From Verrucomicrobiota bacterium (GTDB lineage: Bacteria; Verrucomicrobiota; Verrucomicrobiia; Opitutales; Opitutaceae): a DNA stretch of 64,000 nt. A program made the translations under genes and the position numbers. The stretch is taken from NCBI GenBank assembly GCA_023443455.1, contig JAEZUE010000030.1, positions 39,923 through 103,922 on the forward strand, in the 5' to 3' direction. Within the stretch, counting starts at the first letter, position 1, and each line of letters begins with the position of its first letter. Below the pieces are notes generated by a model, which was given only the letters and a program-made list of their open reading frames with translations, was not told the DNA's origin and searched no databases. Shown in pieces: positions 36,309-46,598 of the stretch.

Positions 36309-36716
36309 ATGGGTACAACGATCTTGCTTGTAGATGATGATGTCGGAGCTCGCCGAACGCTGGCAGCATTGCTTCAGCGTTTCGGTTTTCGTGTCGTCGA
36401 AGCCGAAGATGGGCCGGAGGCGCTCATGACCGCCAAGACGTTGGTCCCCGATGTCATACTCAGCGACTACAGCATGCCCGGAATGAACGGTGCGGCGCTC
36501 CTGCGGGAAATCCGCACGAGCCTGCCAGCCTTGGCTGCGGTGCCGTTCATTCTTTTCAGCGGCTACATCGACCACTGGACCGGATCGGCCGACGACCCGG
36601 CTCCGGATGTGGTCCTTTCGAAACCCGTGACGGTTGAACGCCTCCTGGGGGAGATCAACGCGGTGCTCAAGCGACGTCGTGCGGATGCGGTGTCCGCACC
36701 GACTCCCCAGTCCTAG
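36309..36716 (+). CDS. Single-domain response regulator (CheY-like)
   Basis: 135 residues, a receiver domain only: ILLVDDD (acidic pocket), phospho-acceptor Asp in VILSDYSMPGMNG, Ser in FILFSGY and Lys in VVLSKPVTVERL. No output domain. A GAGGTGA ribosome-binding site lies just upstream. No histidine kinase gene is adjacent, so the partner is unknown. Confidence 0.85.
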   Translation: MGTTILLVDDDVGARRTLAALLQRFGFRVVEAEDGPEALMTAKTLVPDVILSDYSMPGMNGAALLREIRTSLPALAAVPFILFSGYIDHWTGSADDPAPDVVLSKPVTVERLLGEINAVLKRRRADAVSAPTPQS

Positions 36717-36799
36717 GGCGTGGGGGCGGCCGGTTGGCCGGCAGTAGGGCTCGGATTCGGACAGGACCGCGCCGTGAATCGGCGAAGAGGCCGCAGGCC

Positions 36800-37210
36800 T
36801 CAGCCCACGCGGCGACGCTTGATGTCGAGCTGGGCGTAGGCAAAGCGCACCACGCTTTCGAGATGTGCGGTCTCGTCATCGGTGAGACCCTGCTTGGCGG
36901 CAAGCATCTCCTCGGCGCGGCGTCGCGCATTCTCCACGGCGTTCTCGTCGATCTTGGCGATGTCGATCGCCTGCTCGGCGAGCACGCTCACCTTGTCGCC
37001 GGCGATCTCGGCGAAGCCGCGGCCGCAGGCGAGCGAGGAGTGCGTGGTGCCCTTTTGGATGCGGAGTTCGCCGTCCTCGAGCTGCGTGAGCAGCGGGATG
37101 TGGCCGGGCAGGATGCCGATCTCGCCCTGCACGGTGGGCAGCACGACGGTGTCGACCTCGTCGGAAAAGACGGAGCCTTCGGGCGTGACGATTTCGAGGG
37201 TGAGCGGCAT
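36800..37210 (-). CDS. atpC: F1Fo ATP synthase epsilon subunit
   Basis: 136 residues. It starts MPLTLEIVTPEGSVFSDEVDTVVLPTVQGEIGILPGHIPL, the standard epsilon beta-sandwich, followed by GFAEIAGDKVSVLAEQA and a C-terminal helical hairpin. It links gamma to the c-ring and regulates hydrolysis. It is the last gene of the atp operon, 17 bases after atpD, and converges on the response regulator gene. Confidence 0.93.
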   Translation of the reverse strand: MPLTLEIVTPEGSVFSDEVDTVVLPTVQGEIGILPGHIPLLTQLEDGELRIQKGTTHSSLACGRGFAEIAGDKVSVLAEQAIDIAKIDENAVENARRRAEEMLAAKQGLTDDETAHLESVVRFAYAQLDIKRRRVG

Positions 37211-37227
37211 GGCCGTGGTGGAGGGGA

Positions 37228-38646
<1,419 letters not shown>

Positions 38647-38701
38647 GAGCGGAAGGGAAAGTTGGCGGAGGCCGGTTGCGAAAGGTTGGGAGGGGCCGCG
38701 G

Positions 38702-39577
38702 TTACGTCGACTGGGCCATCTGAGAGGAGGAGATCTCGAGGATCTCCGCGGTGATGCCGGCCTGGCGGGCCTTGTTGAACTGGAGGGTGAGGGCGTCGAG
38801 CAGTGCCGAGGCGTTGTCCTTGGCCGTCTTCATCGCGACCATGCGGGCGCTGTGTTCGGAGGCGCGGGAGCCGAGCAGGAGCTGGTGGATCTGCCGGTTC
38901 ACGTAGAACGGGAGCAGCGCCTCGAGCACTTCCTGCGCACCGGGTTCGAAGAGCATTTCGCGGTCGTCTTCGCGGGCCTCGACCCCGGTCTCCTTCTGGA
39001 GGTGGACGAGGAAGTCCTTGAGGTTGGTCAGCGGCAGCACCGGGCGCACGGTCGGCTCCTGGATGAGCGTATTGCGGAAATGGGGATAGATGACCTCGAT
39101 GGTGTCGATCTCATCGGCGAGGAAGTGCTCGACCATGAAGTCGACGATCGGGCGAACTTCGGCGAAGGGGACGCGGTCGCTCACCGCGAAATCGGCCAGC
39201 AGGTCGCGCTTGTTGCGGGCGAGGTACTGGGCGCCCTTGCGGCCGATGGCGACGAACTTGGCCGGTGTCTTGATCTCGGAGACGAGGCGGAAGAGGTTCG
39301 TGTTGAGCGGTCCGCAGAGTCCCTTATCGGTGGTGATCAGGAGAATGCCGCGGCAGGTGACGGGGCGTTCGACGAGGAAGGGGTGCACGGACTCGTCGAC
39401 GCGGTGGGCCAGGGCGGCGAGCATCTTGGCCATGAGCTGCGCATAGGGGCGGCTCGCCAGGGCGAGCTGCTGCGCCTTCTTCATCTTCGACGCCGCGACC
39501 AACTCCATCGCCTTGGTGATCTGGCGGGTGTTCTTGACGGACTTGATTCGGCGTCGGATGTCTCGGGTGGAGGCCAC
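38702..39577 (-). CDS. atpG: F1Fo ATP synthase gamma subunit
   Basis: 291 residues. The N-terminus MASTRDIRRRIKSVKNTRQITKAMELVAASKMKKAQ and the C-terminus HSARMVAMKTAKDNASALLDALTLQFNKARQAGITAEILEI are the two long helices of the central stalk. ITTDKGLCGPLNTNLFR is the Rossmann-like middle. It couples c-ring rotation to the catalytic sites. Confidence 0.96.
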   Translation of the reverse strand: MASTRDIRRRIKSVKNTRQITKAMELVAASKMKKAQQLALASRPYAQLMAKMLAALAHRVDESVHPFLVERPVTCRGILLITTDKGLCGPLNTNLFRLVSEIKTPAKFVAIGRKGAQYLARNKRDLLADFAVSDRVPFAEVRPIVDFMVEHFLADEIDTIEVIYPHFRNTLIQEPTVRPVLPLTNLKDFLVHLQKETGVEAREDDREMLFEPGAQEVLEALLPFYVNRQIHQLLLGSRASEHSARMVAMKTAKDNASALLDALTLQFNKARQAGITAEILEISSSQMAQST

Positions 39578-39640
39578 GGTGGAGGGATCTCAGCGTTGGG
39601 GCTCTGGCCGGTTGGGCTCGAGGGAGGCGGGCGTTCTGCG

Positions 39641-41176
39641 TCAGACCGCGAAGGTCTTTTTCCACTCTTCGACGGCGGGCTTGAGCTCGGCGGCGAGGGC
39701 GTCGTTGAAGACCTTCTCCTTGGCGAGGGTGCCGAGGAAGGCGGCCTTCCGGGCGGAGAGGAAATCGCGCAGGCTGTTGGCGGCGTCGACGATCTTGGCG
39801 ACCGGGATGGCGTCGAAGAAGTTGTTCTGCATCGCCCAGAGCACGGCGGCCTGGGCCTCGATGGCCTGCGGCTGGTACTGCGGCTGCTTGAACAGCTCGG
39901 TGATGCGGGCGCCGCGGTCGAGTTGGGCCTTGGTGCGGGCATCGAGGTCGGACCCGAACTGGGCGAAGGCGGCGAGTTCGCGGAACTGGGCGAGTTCGCC
40001 CTTCAGCTTGCCGGCGACCTGCTTGGTCATCTTCAACTGGGCCGAGGAACCGACGCGGGAGACCGAGAGGCCCACCGAGATGGCGGGGCGCTGGCCCTGG
40101 TTGAAGAGGTCGGTTTCGAGGAAGATCTGGCCGTCGGTGATCGAGATGACGTTGGTCGGGATGTAGGCGGAGACGTCGCCGGCCTGGGTCTCGATGATGG
40201 GCAGTGCGGTGAGGGAACCGCCGCCGTTGTCCTCGTTGAGGCGGGCGGAGCGCTCGAGCAGGCGGGAGTGGAGATAGAAGACGTCGCCCGGGTAGGCTTC
40301 GCGGCCGGAGGGGCGCTTCAACACGAGCGAGATCTGGCGGTAGGCGACGGCGTGCTTGGAGAGATCGTCGTAGACGATGAGGGCGTCCATGCCGTTGGCC
40401 ATGAACCATTCGCCCATCGCGGCGCCGGAGTACGGGGCGATGTACTGGTTGGCGGGGTTGTCGGAGGCGGGCGCGGAGACGATGACGGTGTATTCCATCG
40501 CGCCGGCTTCCTCGAGCACGCCGATGGTGCGGGCGACGTTGGCGTTCTTCTGGCCGATGACGACGTAGATGGAATAGACCGGCCGGAACGACGGATCGCC
40601 GGAGGCGAGGCCGGCCTTGTTGATGCGGGCCTGGTTGATGATCGTGTCGATCGCGATGGCGGTTTTGCCGGTGCCGCGGTCGCCGATGATGAGTTCGCGC
40701 TGGCCGCGGCCGATCGGGATCATCGAGTCGATCGACATGATGCCGGTGAGCAGCGGCTGGTTCACGGAGCGGCGGGCGATGATGCCGGGAGCGATTTTCT
40801 CGACGGGGTTGAACTCCTTCGCGTCGATCGGGCCCTTGCCGTCGATCGGGCGACCGAGGGCATCGACGATGCGGCCGAGCAGGCATTTGCCGGCGGGCAC
40901 GGAGAGCAGGCGGCCGGTGGTGCGGCACTCGTCGCCTTCCTTCAGGCTGGCGACATCGCCGAGCAGAACGCAGCCGACTTCGTCTTCCTCGAGATTGAGG
41001 GCGATGCCGATGACGTCGCCGGGGAACTGTACCATCTCGTTGTACATGACCTCCGAGAGGCCGTCGACCTTGGCCACGCCGTCGGCGAGGGTGCGGATGT
41101 GTCCGACGTTCTTCTTGACCGACTTGGTCTGGAGTTTGGCGATCTGTTGCTCGATTTGTTCGATAACGGAGCTCAT
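39641..41176 (-). CDS. atpA: F1Fo ATP synthase alpha subunit
   Basis: 511 residues. It contains Walker A GDRGTGKT, EYTVIVSAPASDNPANQYIAPYSGAAMGEWF, DALIVYDDLSKHAVAYRQ and VGLSVSRVGSSAQLKMTKQVAG. It is the non-catalytic nucleotide-binding subunit. It begins 41 bases after atpH on the same strand. Confidence 0.97.
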   Translation of the reverse strand: MSSVIEQIEQQIAKLQTKSVKKNVGHIRTLADGVAKVDGLSEVMYNEMVQFPGDVIGIALNLEEDEVGCVLLGDVASLKEGDECRTTGRLLSVPAGKCLLGRIVDALGRPIDGKGPIDAKEFNPVEKIAPGIIARRSVNQPLLTGIMSIDSMIPIGRGQRELIIGDRGTGKTAIAIDTIINQARINKAGLASGDPSFRPVYSIYVVIGQKNANVARTIGVLEEAGAMEYTVIVSAPASDNPANQYIAPYSGAAMGEWFMANGMDALIVYDDLSKHAVAYRQISLVLKRPSGREAYPGDVFYLHSRLLERSARLNEDNGGGSLTALPIIETQAGDVSAYIPTNVISITDGQIFLETDLFNQGQRPAISVGLSVSRVGSSAQLKMTKQVAGKLKGELAQFRELAAFAQFGSDLDARTKAQLDRGARITELFKQPQYQPQAIEAQAAVLWAMQNNFFDAIPVAKIVDAANSLRDFLSARKAAFLGTLAKEKVFNDALAAELKPAVEEWKKTFAV

Positions 41177-41217
41177 CAGGAAAAGAGGTGCGGGTTACGT
41201 CGGGCGGAAAGGGTGGA

Positions 41218-41616
41218 TCAGGCGGAGGTGGCGGCGGCGAGGGTCTCGAGCTGGTTGGCCACGGAGCGTTCGAAGACATCGTCGCCGATGCTCACGCGCA
41301 CACCGGCGATCAGGGCCGGGTTGGCGATCGTCGTGGCCGAAACCGGTCGGGAGTAGATCTTGGAGAGCTCGGCGATGATCGAGGGGATCGCGCCATCCGG
41401 CAAAGACCCGGCGAACTCGATCTTGGCCCGGGTGCGGTTGTACTCGCGGACGGCCAGATGATGGTATTCGCGCAGCACGGCTCCGGCATGGGCCGGCGGC
41501 TTCTCGTCGAACCAAGCGAGCACGTCGCGCACCTTCGGCTCGGAGAGCTGGCCGTTCTCAAGACTGAGCTTGAGCAGGAGCTTGGCGGTGGCGCGGACTT
41601 GTTTGCTGGCGGACAT
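41218..41616 (-). CDS. atpH: F1Fo ATP synthase delta subunit, short form
   Basis: 132 residues, well below the usual 175-185. The C-terminal domain is recognisable (ATTIANPALIAGVRVSIGDDVFERSVANQLETL), but the N-terminal six-helix domain appears reduced. It connects F1 to the b subunits of the peripheral stalk. Position between atpF and atpA supports the call. The short length may be a lineage feature rather than damage, since the frame is intact and no extra coding sequence lies upstream. Confidence 0.85.
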   Translation of the reverse strand: MSASKQVRATAKLLLKLSLENGQLSEPKVRDVLAWFDEKPPAHAGAVLREYHHLAVREYNRTRAKIEFAGSLPDGAIPSIIAELSKIYSRPVSATTIANPALIAGVRVSIGDDVFERSVANQLETLAAATSA

Positions 41617-41652
41617 CGGGCGCGGGGACGGTTGGGATTGCGGAGCCGGCGA

Positions 41653-42198
41653 TCAGACGCCGGTGAGCTCGCGGGTGGCGGCTTGGGTGTAGCGCGCCTT
41701 TTCGTCGGCGGAGAGTTCCTTGGTGAGGACCTTGCCGGTGGTGAGGGTCACGAGGCGGGCGATCTCGCTGCGGACTTCGGAGACCATCTTGCCCCGCTCA
41801 AGCTCGATGGCCTGCTGGGCCTTGGCGAGCATGGCCGCAGTCTGGGCGGCGGTGTCCTGGGTCTGACGATCCGCGAGCTCCTTGGCCGTCTTGCGGGCGT
41901 CGTTCACGATGCCCTGGGCCTCGAGGGCGGCTTTGCGGAGGATGTCTTCGCTCTGCTGGTTGGCCTGCTCGAGTTTGGCCTTCATCTCCTCGGCGTATTT
42001 GAGGCCGGATTCGATCTTGCTCTGGCGCTCGTCCATCGTGGCGAGCACGGGTTTGAGGCCCCAGCGGTAGAGGACGAAGGCGAGGATGCAGAAGCTGACG
42101 AACTGCATCGCGATATAGTTCGTGGCGATGCCGAATTTATTGCCCTCATGGGCAGCTTCGGGCGCAGCGGCGAGGAAGAGCGTCAGCGTGGCGAGCAT
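41653..42198 (-). CDS. atpF: F1Fo ATP synthase b subunit
   Basis: 181 residues: an N-terminal membrane helix (NYIAMQFVSFCILAFVLYRWG, about 27-47) and a long charged coiled coil (MDERQSKIESGLKYAEEMKAKLEQANQ onward). It forms the peripheral stalk. Only one b-type gene is present, so the stalk is probably a homodimer. Confidence 0.93.
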   Translation of the reverse strand: MLATLTLFLAAAPEAAHEGNKFGIATNYIAMQFVSFCILAFVLYRWGLKPVLATMDERQSKIESGLKYAEEMKAKLEQANQQSEDILRKAALEAQGIVNDARKTAKELADRQTQDTAAQTAAMLAKAQQAIELERGKMVSEVRSEIARLVTLTTGKVLTKELSADEKARYTQAATRELTGV

Positions 42199-42255
42199 GA
42201 TAGGGAAGGGAATGGAGTGTCCGAATTCGGCTCGGACACTCCGGGGTGAAAACCG

Positions 42256-42492
42256 TTATTTCGCGAGGAAGAGGGCGAGCAGACCGAGACCTTCGGCGAG
42301 CGCCATACCGAGAATCGATTGGACGAGGATCTTGCCGGACGCGCCGGGATTACGTCCGACGGATTCGCAGGCTTTCATACCGATGATGCCGACGCCGATG
42401 GCGGCGGCCAGCACGCCAGCGGCGCTGGCAATGTTACCGGTGACACCGGCTTGGGTGACGACTTCGGCGGCTTGGGCGAGGATGGGAGTCAT
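42256..42492 (-). CDS. atpE: F1Fo ATP synthase c subunit
   Basis: 78 residues with two membrane helices. Helix 1 is Ala/Gly-rich (GNIASAAGVLAAAIGVGIIG), the polar loop is RNPGA, and helix 2 carries the ion-binding Glu in MALAEGLGLLALF. The residues after this Glu are Gly-Leu, not the Ser-Thr seen in sodium-binding rings, so proton coupling is likely. This is a motif comparison from memory. Spacing and order in the operon are normal. Confidence 0.95.
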   Translation of the reverse strand: MTPILAQAAEVVTQAGVTGNIASAAGVLAAAIGVGIIGMKACESVGRNPGASGKILVQSILGMALAEGLGLLALFLAK

Positions 42493-42566
42493 GTTCGTTT
42501 CTAGTGGTTGGTGTTGCAGCTGGGCGCTCGCGCATCGATGGCACGATCACGCTCGGCAAAATGGGT

Positions 42567-43415
42567 CTAGTGGTGGGCTTCGGCGTGATCGTCGCCGTGG
42601 TTGCAGATCAAGCCGATGTACACGCTGAGGAGAAGCGTGAAGACCAGGGCTTGGACGAAGCCGACGAGCGTCTCGAGGAAGTAGAAAGGGAAAATGAAAT
42701 GAGTGGCGTGGAGGAGGTTCTCACCGCCGAACACATTGCCGAAAAGACGGACCGAGAGCGTGAACGGCCGGATACAGATGGAGACGATTTCGATGAAGCC
42801 GACTATCACGAACACCAGCGAAAGCGGGTAGTAGATGTAGGCGGCGAGCTCGTTCTTGTCGGCTTTGTTGCCGAAGAGGTCGTGGATGATGAGCTTCGGG
42901 CCGGCGTAGCGGAGAATGATGTAGGCCCAAGCGAACATCGCTACGGCGGCGAGAGCGATGGTTCCGTTCCAATCTGCGTTGGCTGGGCGGATGAAGGGTT
43001 CGAGCACGTGGAACGTACCGTTGACTTCATGGCCTAGGCCAATGCTACCGACTCCGGGCAGGAGGCCGCTCCAGTTCTGGAGGAGAATGAAGAGGAACAG
43101 GCAGATCAGGACCGGAAAGGCTGCCGGGAACGCCTTCTTTCCGACGATCGGCTCGAAGAGGCCACGGAGGGCGTCGAGTGCGCTCTCGACGATCGCTTGG
43201 CCCCGGGAAGGAATGAGCTGCGGCTGCTTCACCATCAGGCGTAGCCCGAGCAGAATCAGCGCGGATACCACCCAGCTGGTCACCATGCTGTTCGTGATCG
43301 GCAGGCCGAACACTTCGAAGAGCTTGGCCGCGCTCGGGTCGACGCCACCCGCTGCGTGGGCGCTGCCGACGATGCCTAGGGCAAGCAGGGCTGTGAGGGG
43401 AACCCGACGATTCAT
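42567..43415 (-). CDS. atpB: F1Fo ATP synthase a subunit
   Basis: 282 residues. It starts with a hydrophobic N-terminus ending AHAAGG that could be a cleaved signal, followed by five to six membrane helices. The essential Arg lies in FTLSVRLFGNVFGGE, and LVGFVQALVFTLLLSVYIGL is the last helix. The C-terminal tail is His/Asp/Glu-rich (HGDDHAEAHH). It forms the proton half-channels against the c-ring. It is the first gene of the operon; no atpI is seen upstream. Confidence 0.95.
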   Translation of the reverse strand: MNRRVPLTALLALGIVGSAHAAGGVDPSAAKLFEVFGLPITNSMVTSWVVSALILLGLRLMVKQPQLIPSRGQAIVESALDALRGLFEPIVGKKAFPAAFPVLICLFLFILLQNWSGLLPGVGSIGLGHEVNGTFHVLEPFIRPANADWNGTIALAAVAMFAWAYIILRYAGPKLIIHDLFGNKADKNELAAYIYYPLSLVFVIVGFIEIVSICIRPFTLSVRLFGNVFGGENLLHATHFIFPFYFLETLVGFVQALVFTLLLSVYIGLICNHGDDHAEAHH

Positions 43416-43778
43416 AGTGGCGTGGGCATGCTGACGGTAAAAAGGGGGATGCTCCTTATCGGGTCAAACTAGGAAATGGTTGGAGACGAGGCACACCGAG
43501 AGGAAAACCGATAACGGCCGTATCACCGCAAACCTTAAACAAATGTGATACGAAGCTACAACGCTCACTCATTAGAGAGGCCGGCAGGATTAGTTCGACA
43601 TGGCGCAGGGGGATCGAGCGGAGCATGACGCCGCAGGATAAGAGGAATCCGCGGGTCGCGTGAAATGCTTTTTCGTGCGCTTGGTCATGCCGCCTCGGCA
43701 TCCGGTGGGAACCGCCGGCTCGGGCCGCACGTTCCTGGCACCGTGTTGATGTCGGCGGCGTGCCGCCGGTGTCGGCGC
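43416..43778. other. Non-coding gap between trmB and atpB
   Basis: 363 bases without a gene I can support. The part near 43520-43580 is AT-richer and is the likely atp operon promoter region. A small hairpin GGCGGC-GT-GCCGCC at 43754-43767, 12 bases past the trmB stop, may help end trmB transcription but has no T-tract. No AtpI/AtpZ-like reading frame is visible. Confidence 0.5.
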
Positions 43779-44384
43779 TCAACGCGCGAGCTCTGCGACG
43801 AGGGACTGAAAGGTCGGGGCCCGTTGTTGGAAGATGGTGGTCTCCTCGAACGGCCAATCGGCGGCGGCGAGCAGTCTCCAGTCCGGGTGTTGCGCCAATA
43901 CTTCGGTGCCGGCCTCGAAATACTCGTGGTGGTCGGTGCGGAAATGGAAACGGCCGCCCGGTGCCATCCATTTCGCCAAAGCGGCCATGAAGTCCGCTTG
44001 GACGAGGCGGTTTTTGTGGTGCCGCTTCTTGGGCCAAGGATCGGGAAAGAGCAGGAAGACCGAGCGGAAGGCGGTGCCGGGCGGCAGGCAGTCGAGCAGC
44101 TCGATGGCCTCCGCTTTTTCAAAACGCACGTTGGGCAACCCGGCCCGCTCGCGCTTGCGCTCCGCGCGGTCGAGCCGGTCCTGGATGAGGTCGACCCCGA
44201 GACAGAATTCCTCCGGGTGCGCCTCGGCGTAGCTGACGAGAAAATGGCCATGGCCGCACCCGATCTCGAGGGTGAGGGGCCGCGGCGCCGGCGGTAGCAG
44301 ACCGGCGAGATCTTCGCGCAACCGGGCCCGGCGGGACACCACGTGTTGGACGAATTCGGGCTTGGCCCCGGGATGGAATTGCAT
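43779..44384 (-). CDS. trmB: tRNA (guanine-N7-)-methyltransferase
   Basis: 201 residues from the ATG at 44384, starting MQFHPGAKPEF; an ATG 15 bases earlier is possible. SAM-binding motif LEIGCGHGHFL, then CLGVDLIQDRLDRA, and the family signature LLFPDPWPKKRHHKNRLV followed by FHFRTDHHEYF. It makes m7G46 in tRNA. It is the last gene in a run of same-strand genes and is 136 bases after phoR. Confidence 0.93.
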   Translation of the reverse strand: MQFHPGAKPEFVQHVVSRRARLREDLAGLLPPAPRPLTLEIGCGHGHFLVSYAEAHPEEFCLGVDLIQDRLDRAERKRERAGLPNVRFEKAEAIELLDCLPPGTAFRSVFLLFPDPWPKKRHHKNRLVQADFMAALAKWMAPGGRFHFRTDHHEYFEAGTEVLAQHPDWRLLAAADWPFEETTIFQQRAPTFQSLVAELAR

Positions 44385-44520
44385 GGTGCGTCTATGCACG
44401 TGCGGCGTCGCGTGGTGACAATCGAAATCTGGGGAAGCCGGGCTGCACGTCGCTCCCCGTGCGCCGGTTCGCGGCGGCGGTTGTTCCCATTCTCGGGCGG
44501 GCCGGGCGGCGTGCCGGGGA

Positions 44521-45792
44521 CTACGAGGCGGGCTGCAACGGTAGGGAAATCACGATGGTGGTCCCCTGCCCTAGTTGGCTTTCGGCCCAAACGCGGCCGC
44601 GGTGCAGCTGCACGATGTGTTTCACGATGCTCAGGCCGAGGCCGGTGCCTCCCTTTTCGCGGGAGCGGCCTTTGTCGACTCGGTAGAACCGCTCGAAGAT
44701 ATGCGGCAGGTCCTTGGCCGGGATGCCCGGACCGTTGTCGATGATCCGGACCTCGACCGCAGTCTGTCCGGCCTCGGTGCGGATCGTGATGAACGAGTTC
44801 GCCGGAGTGTACTTGAGGGCGTTGTCGAGGAGGTTGTCGAAGACTTGGCGTAGCCGCACCGGGTCGGCGGCCACTTTTTCTGTGGGAGCGCCGAGCTCGA
44901 GCTCGATGCGGTGCGAACTCGAGGCCGCTCGCTGGCGATAATCGTCGGCCAGCTCGCGCAGCATCACGTGCAGGTCGGTGTTTTCGAGGCGGAGCCCGGG
45001 TGTCTTCGATTCGAGCCGCGAGAGGGCGAGCAGATCCTCCAGAATCACGTGCAGCCGCTCGGTATGGCGCTGGATGGTGCGGAGAAAACGGTCGCGATCG
45101 TTTTCCGGGATGGTCTTGTGCCCGTCGACCAGCGTTTCCACGAAGCCCTTGATCACGCTCAACGGCGTACGAAGTTCATGGGAGACGTTGGCAACGAACT
45201 CCTTGCGCAGGTTCTCAAGCTGCTTCTGCCGCGTGATCTCGTGCAGGACGCACAGGACCCAAAGCCCTTTGCTGCCGTTCCACGGCGCGATCGCCGCTCC
45301 GGTTGCCTCGACCCAAATCGTGCCCTTCTCGGTCGTGAATTCCAATTCGACGCGGGATTCGGCGGCGCCCCGGCGGACATCGTCGAGAAAGGCGGAGAAA
45401 GCGCTGCTGTGCGCGACGGTTTCGACTCGTTGGCCAACGGCCACCGAACTCTGCGGAAAAATCGTCGCAACGGCTTTGTTCGCGAGGACCAGCTTGTTCG
45501 CCTCGTCGACGGCGATGACGCCCTCCTGCAGACTCCCCAGCGTGGTTTCGATCTGGTGAAGCTGCCCGGTGCGTTGGGTTTCCGCGGCTCGAAGGTCCTC
45601 GATGAGGGTGTTCGCAACCTTCGTGGTTGCTCGCCACTCGGAAGCGAAAAGACCGGGGTGCTGCTCGATCAGGTAGGGGGCACGCTTGCTCAACGCGTCG
45701 CGAAGGTCGCGCTGCTTGCGGCGAAAATCCCACAAGAGCTTGATTAACAGTAGGATCGCTCCTGTTTCGACGGCGAGAAGCAGTGGCAGCAT
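44521..45792 (-). CDS. phoR: Phosphate-type sensor histidine kinase PhoR
   Basis: 423 residues. One N-terminal membrane helix (about 2-20), a linker, a PAS domain (LGSLQEGVIAVDEANKLVLANKAV), then the H-box FVANVSHELRTPLSVIKGFVETL, N-box RLRQVFDNLLDNALKYTP, G1 VRIIDNGPGIP, F-box IFERFYRVDKGRSREKGGTGLGLSIVKHIV. The order matches PhoR. Its start overlaps the stop of phoB by one base, so the two are coupled. No pst transport genes lie in the window. Confidence 0.88.
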   Translation of the reverse strand: MLPLLLAVETGAILLLIKLLWDFRRKQRDLRDALSKRAPYLIEQHPGLFASEWRATTKVANTLIEDLRAAETQRTGQLHQIETTLGSLQEGVIAVDEANKLVLANKAVATIFPQSSVAVGQRVETVAHSSAFSAFLDDVRRGAAESRVELEFTTEKGTIWVEATGAAIAPWNGSKGLWVLCVLHEITRQKQLENLRKEFVANVSHELRTPLSVIKGFVETLVDGHKTIPENDRDRFLRTIQRHTERLHVILEDLLALSRLESKTPGLRLENTDLHVMLRELADDYRQRAASSSHRIELELGAPTEKVAADPVRLRQVFDNLLDNALKYTPANSFITIRTEAGQTAVEVRIIDNGPGIPAKDLPHIFERFYRVDKGRSREKGGTGLGLSIVKHIVQLHRGRVWAESQLGQGTTIVISLPLQPAS

Positions 45793-46499
45793 CAGCTGTT
45801 TTGAGGATCGATCATCCGGTACCCTACCCCGCGGAGTGTCTCGATCAGATTCGCGGCGTCACCCAGTTTTTCGCGGAGGCGGCGGATATGGGTGTCGACC
45901 GTGCGGGTTTCGATCTCGGTCTCGTAATTCCACACGTTGAGCAGAAGATGTTCTCGGGTCTGCACACGGCCCTTTCGCTCCATGAGGAGGCGGAGCAGGC
46001 GGAACTCGGTCGCGGTGAGTTCGACCGGCGTGCCTTTGATCGAGACTTCGTGGCGCTCGTTTTCGAGCACGACCGGGCCGATCTCCAGCCGCTTCGGACG
46101 CTCCTCGGCGGGGGTGGTCGAGCGCCGGAGCAGCCCTTGCACGCGAAGAATTAATTCCTTGGTACTGAACGGCTTGCAAATATAGTCGTCCCCTCCGACT
46201 TCGAGGCCGAGCACCCGATCCGTCTCTTCCGCCTTCGCGGTGAGGAAGATGACCGGAACCTCCTTGGTCTTGGGGTCGGCCCGCAGCATGCGGCAGAGCT
46301 GGATCCCGCTGATGTCGGGCATCATCACATCGAGGATGACCAGGTCCGGCTGGAAGGAGCGGAATTTGGCGATGCTTTGGGTCGGATCGTTGAGCGCCTC
46401 GACCTCGAAGCCTTTGGCGCGCAATTGGTACCCCACGAGCTCGGTTACGTCGGGTTCGTCGTCGACAATGAGAATGCGTTTGGACCGTGTGTCCGCCAT
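45792..46499 (-). CDS. phoB: Response regulator PhoB, OmpR family
   Basis: 235 residues from the ATG at 46499. Receiver domain: ILIVDDEPDV, phospho-acceptor in LVILDVMMPDISG, Thr in VIFLTAKAE, Lys in DDYICKPFS. The C-terminal winged helix has ELTATEFRLLRLLMERKGRVQTREHLLLNVW and TRTVDTHIRRLREKLGD...IETLRGVGYRM. It is the partner of phoR. A phosphate-box-like motif lies 48-65 bases upstream. Confidence 0.9.
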   Translation of the reverse strand: MADTRSKRILIVDDEPDVTELVGYQLRAKGFEVEALNDPTQSIAKFRSFQPDLVILDVMMPDISGIQLCRMLRADPKTKEVPVIFLTAKAEETDRVLGLEVGGDDYICKPFSTKELILRVQGLLRRSTTPAEERPKRLEIGPVVLENERHEVSIKGTPVELTATEFRLLRLLMERKGRVQTREHLLLNVWNYETEIETRTVDTHIRRLREKLGDAANLIETLRGVGYRMIDPQNS

Positions 46500-46546
46500 A
46501 TGTGCCAACCTAGTGTCGGTTCCGTGGCTTTCGAGAGAAAAGCCGG

Positions 46547-46564
46547 TTGTAACCGTAATGTCAC
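46547..46564 (+). promoter_or_regulatory. phoB: Possible PHO box upstream of phoB
   Basis: TTGTAACCGTAATGTCAC on the plus strand is two 7-base half-sites with an 11-base period. It compares with the PHO-box pattern CTGTCAT-N4-CTGTCAY; the second half matches six of seven positions, the first is weaker. It reads opposite to the direction of phoB transcription, which counts against simple autoregulation. Confidence 0.3.
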
Positions 46565-46598
46565 TTGATCGGCGGCCTGTTGTAACCCCGGAATCGGG

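Noticed and set aside
36717..36799. Terminator between the response regulator and atpC
   Set aside because: A GAGGCC-GCA-GGCCTC hairpin at 36787-36801 exists but overlaps the atpC stop and has no T-tract; not strong enough to annotate.
43456..44037. Possible atpI or other small gene upstream of atpB
   Set aside because: The frame overlaps trmB out of phase and its translation has no membrane helices or family pattern.
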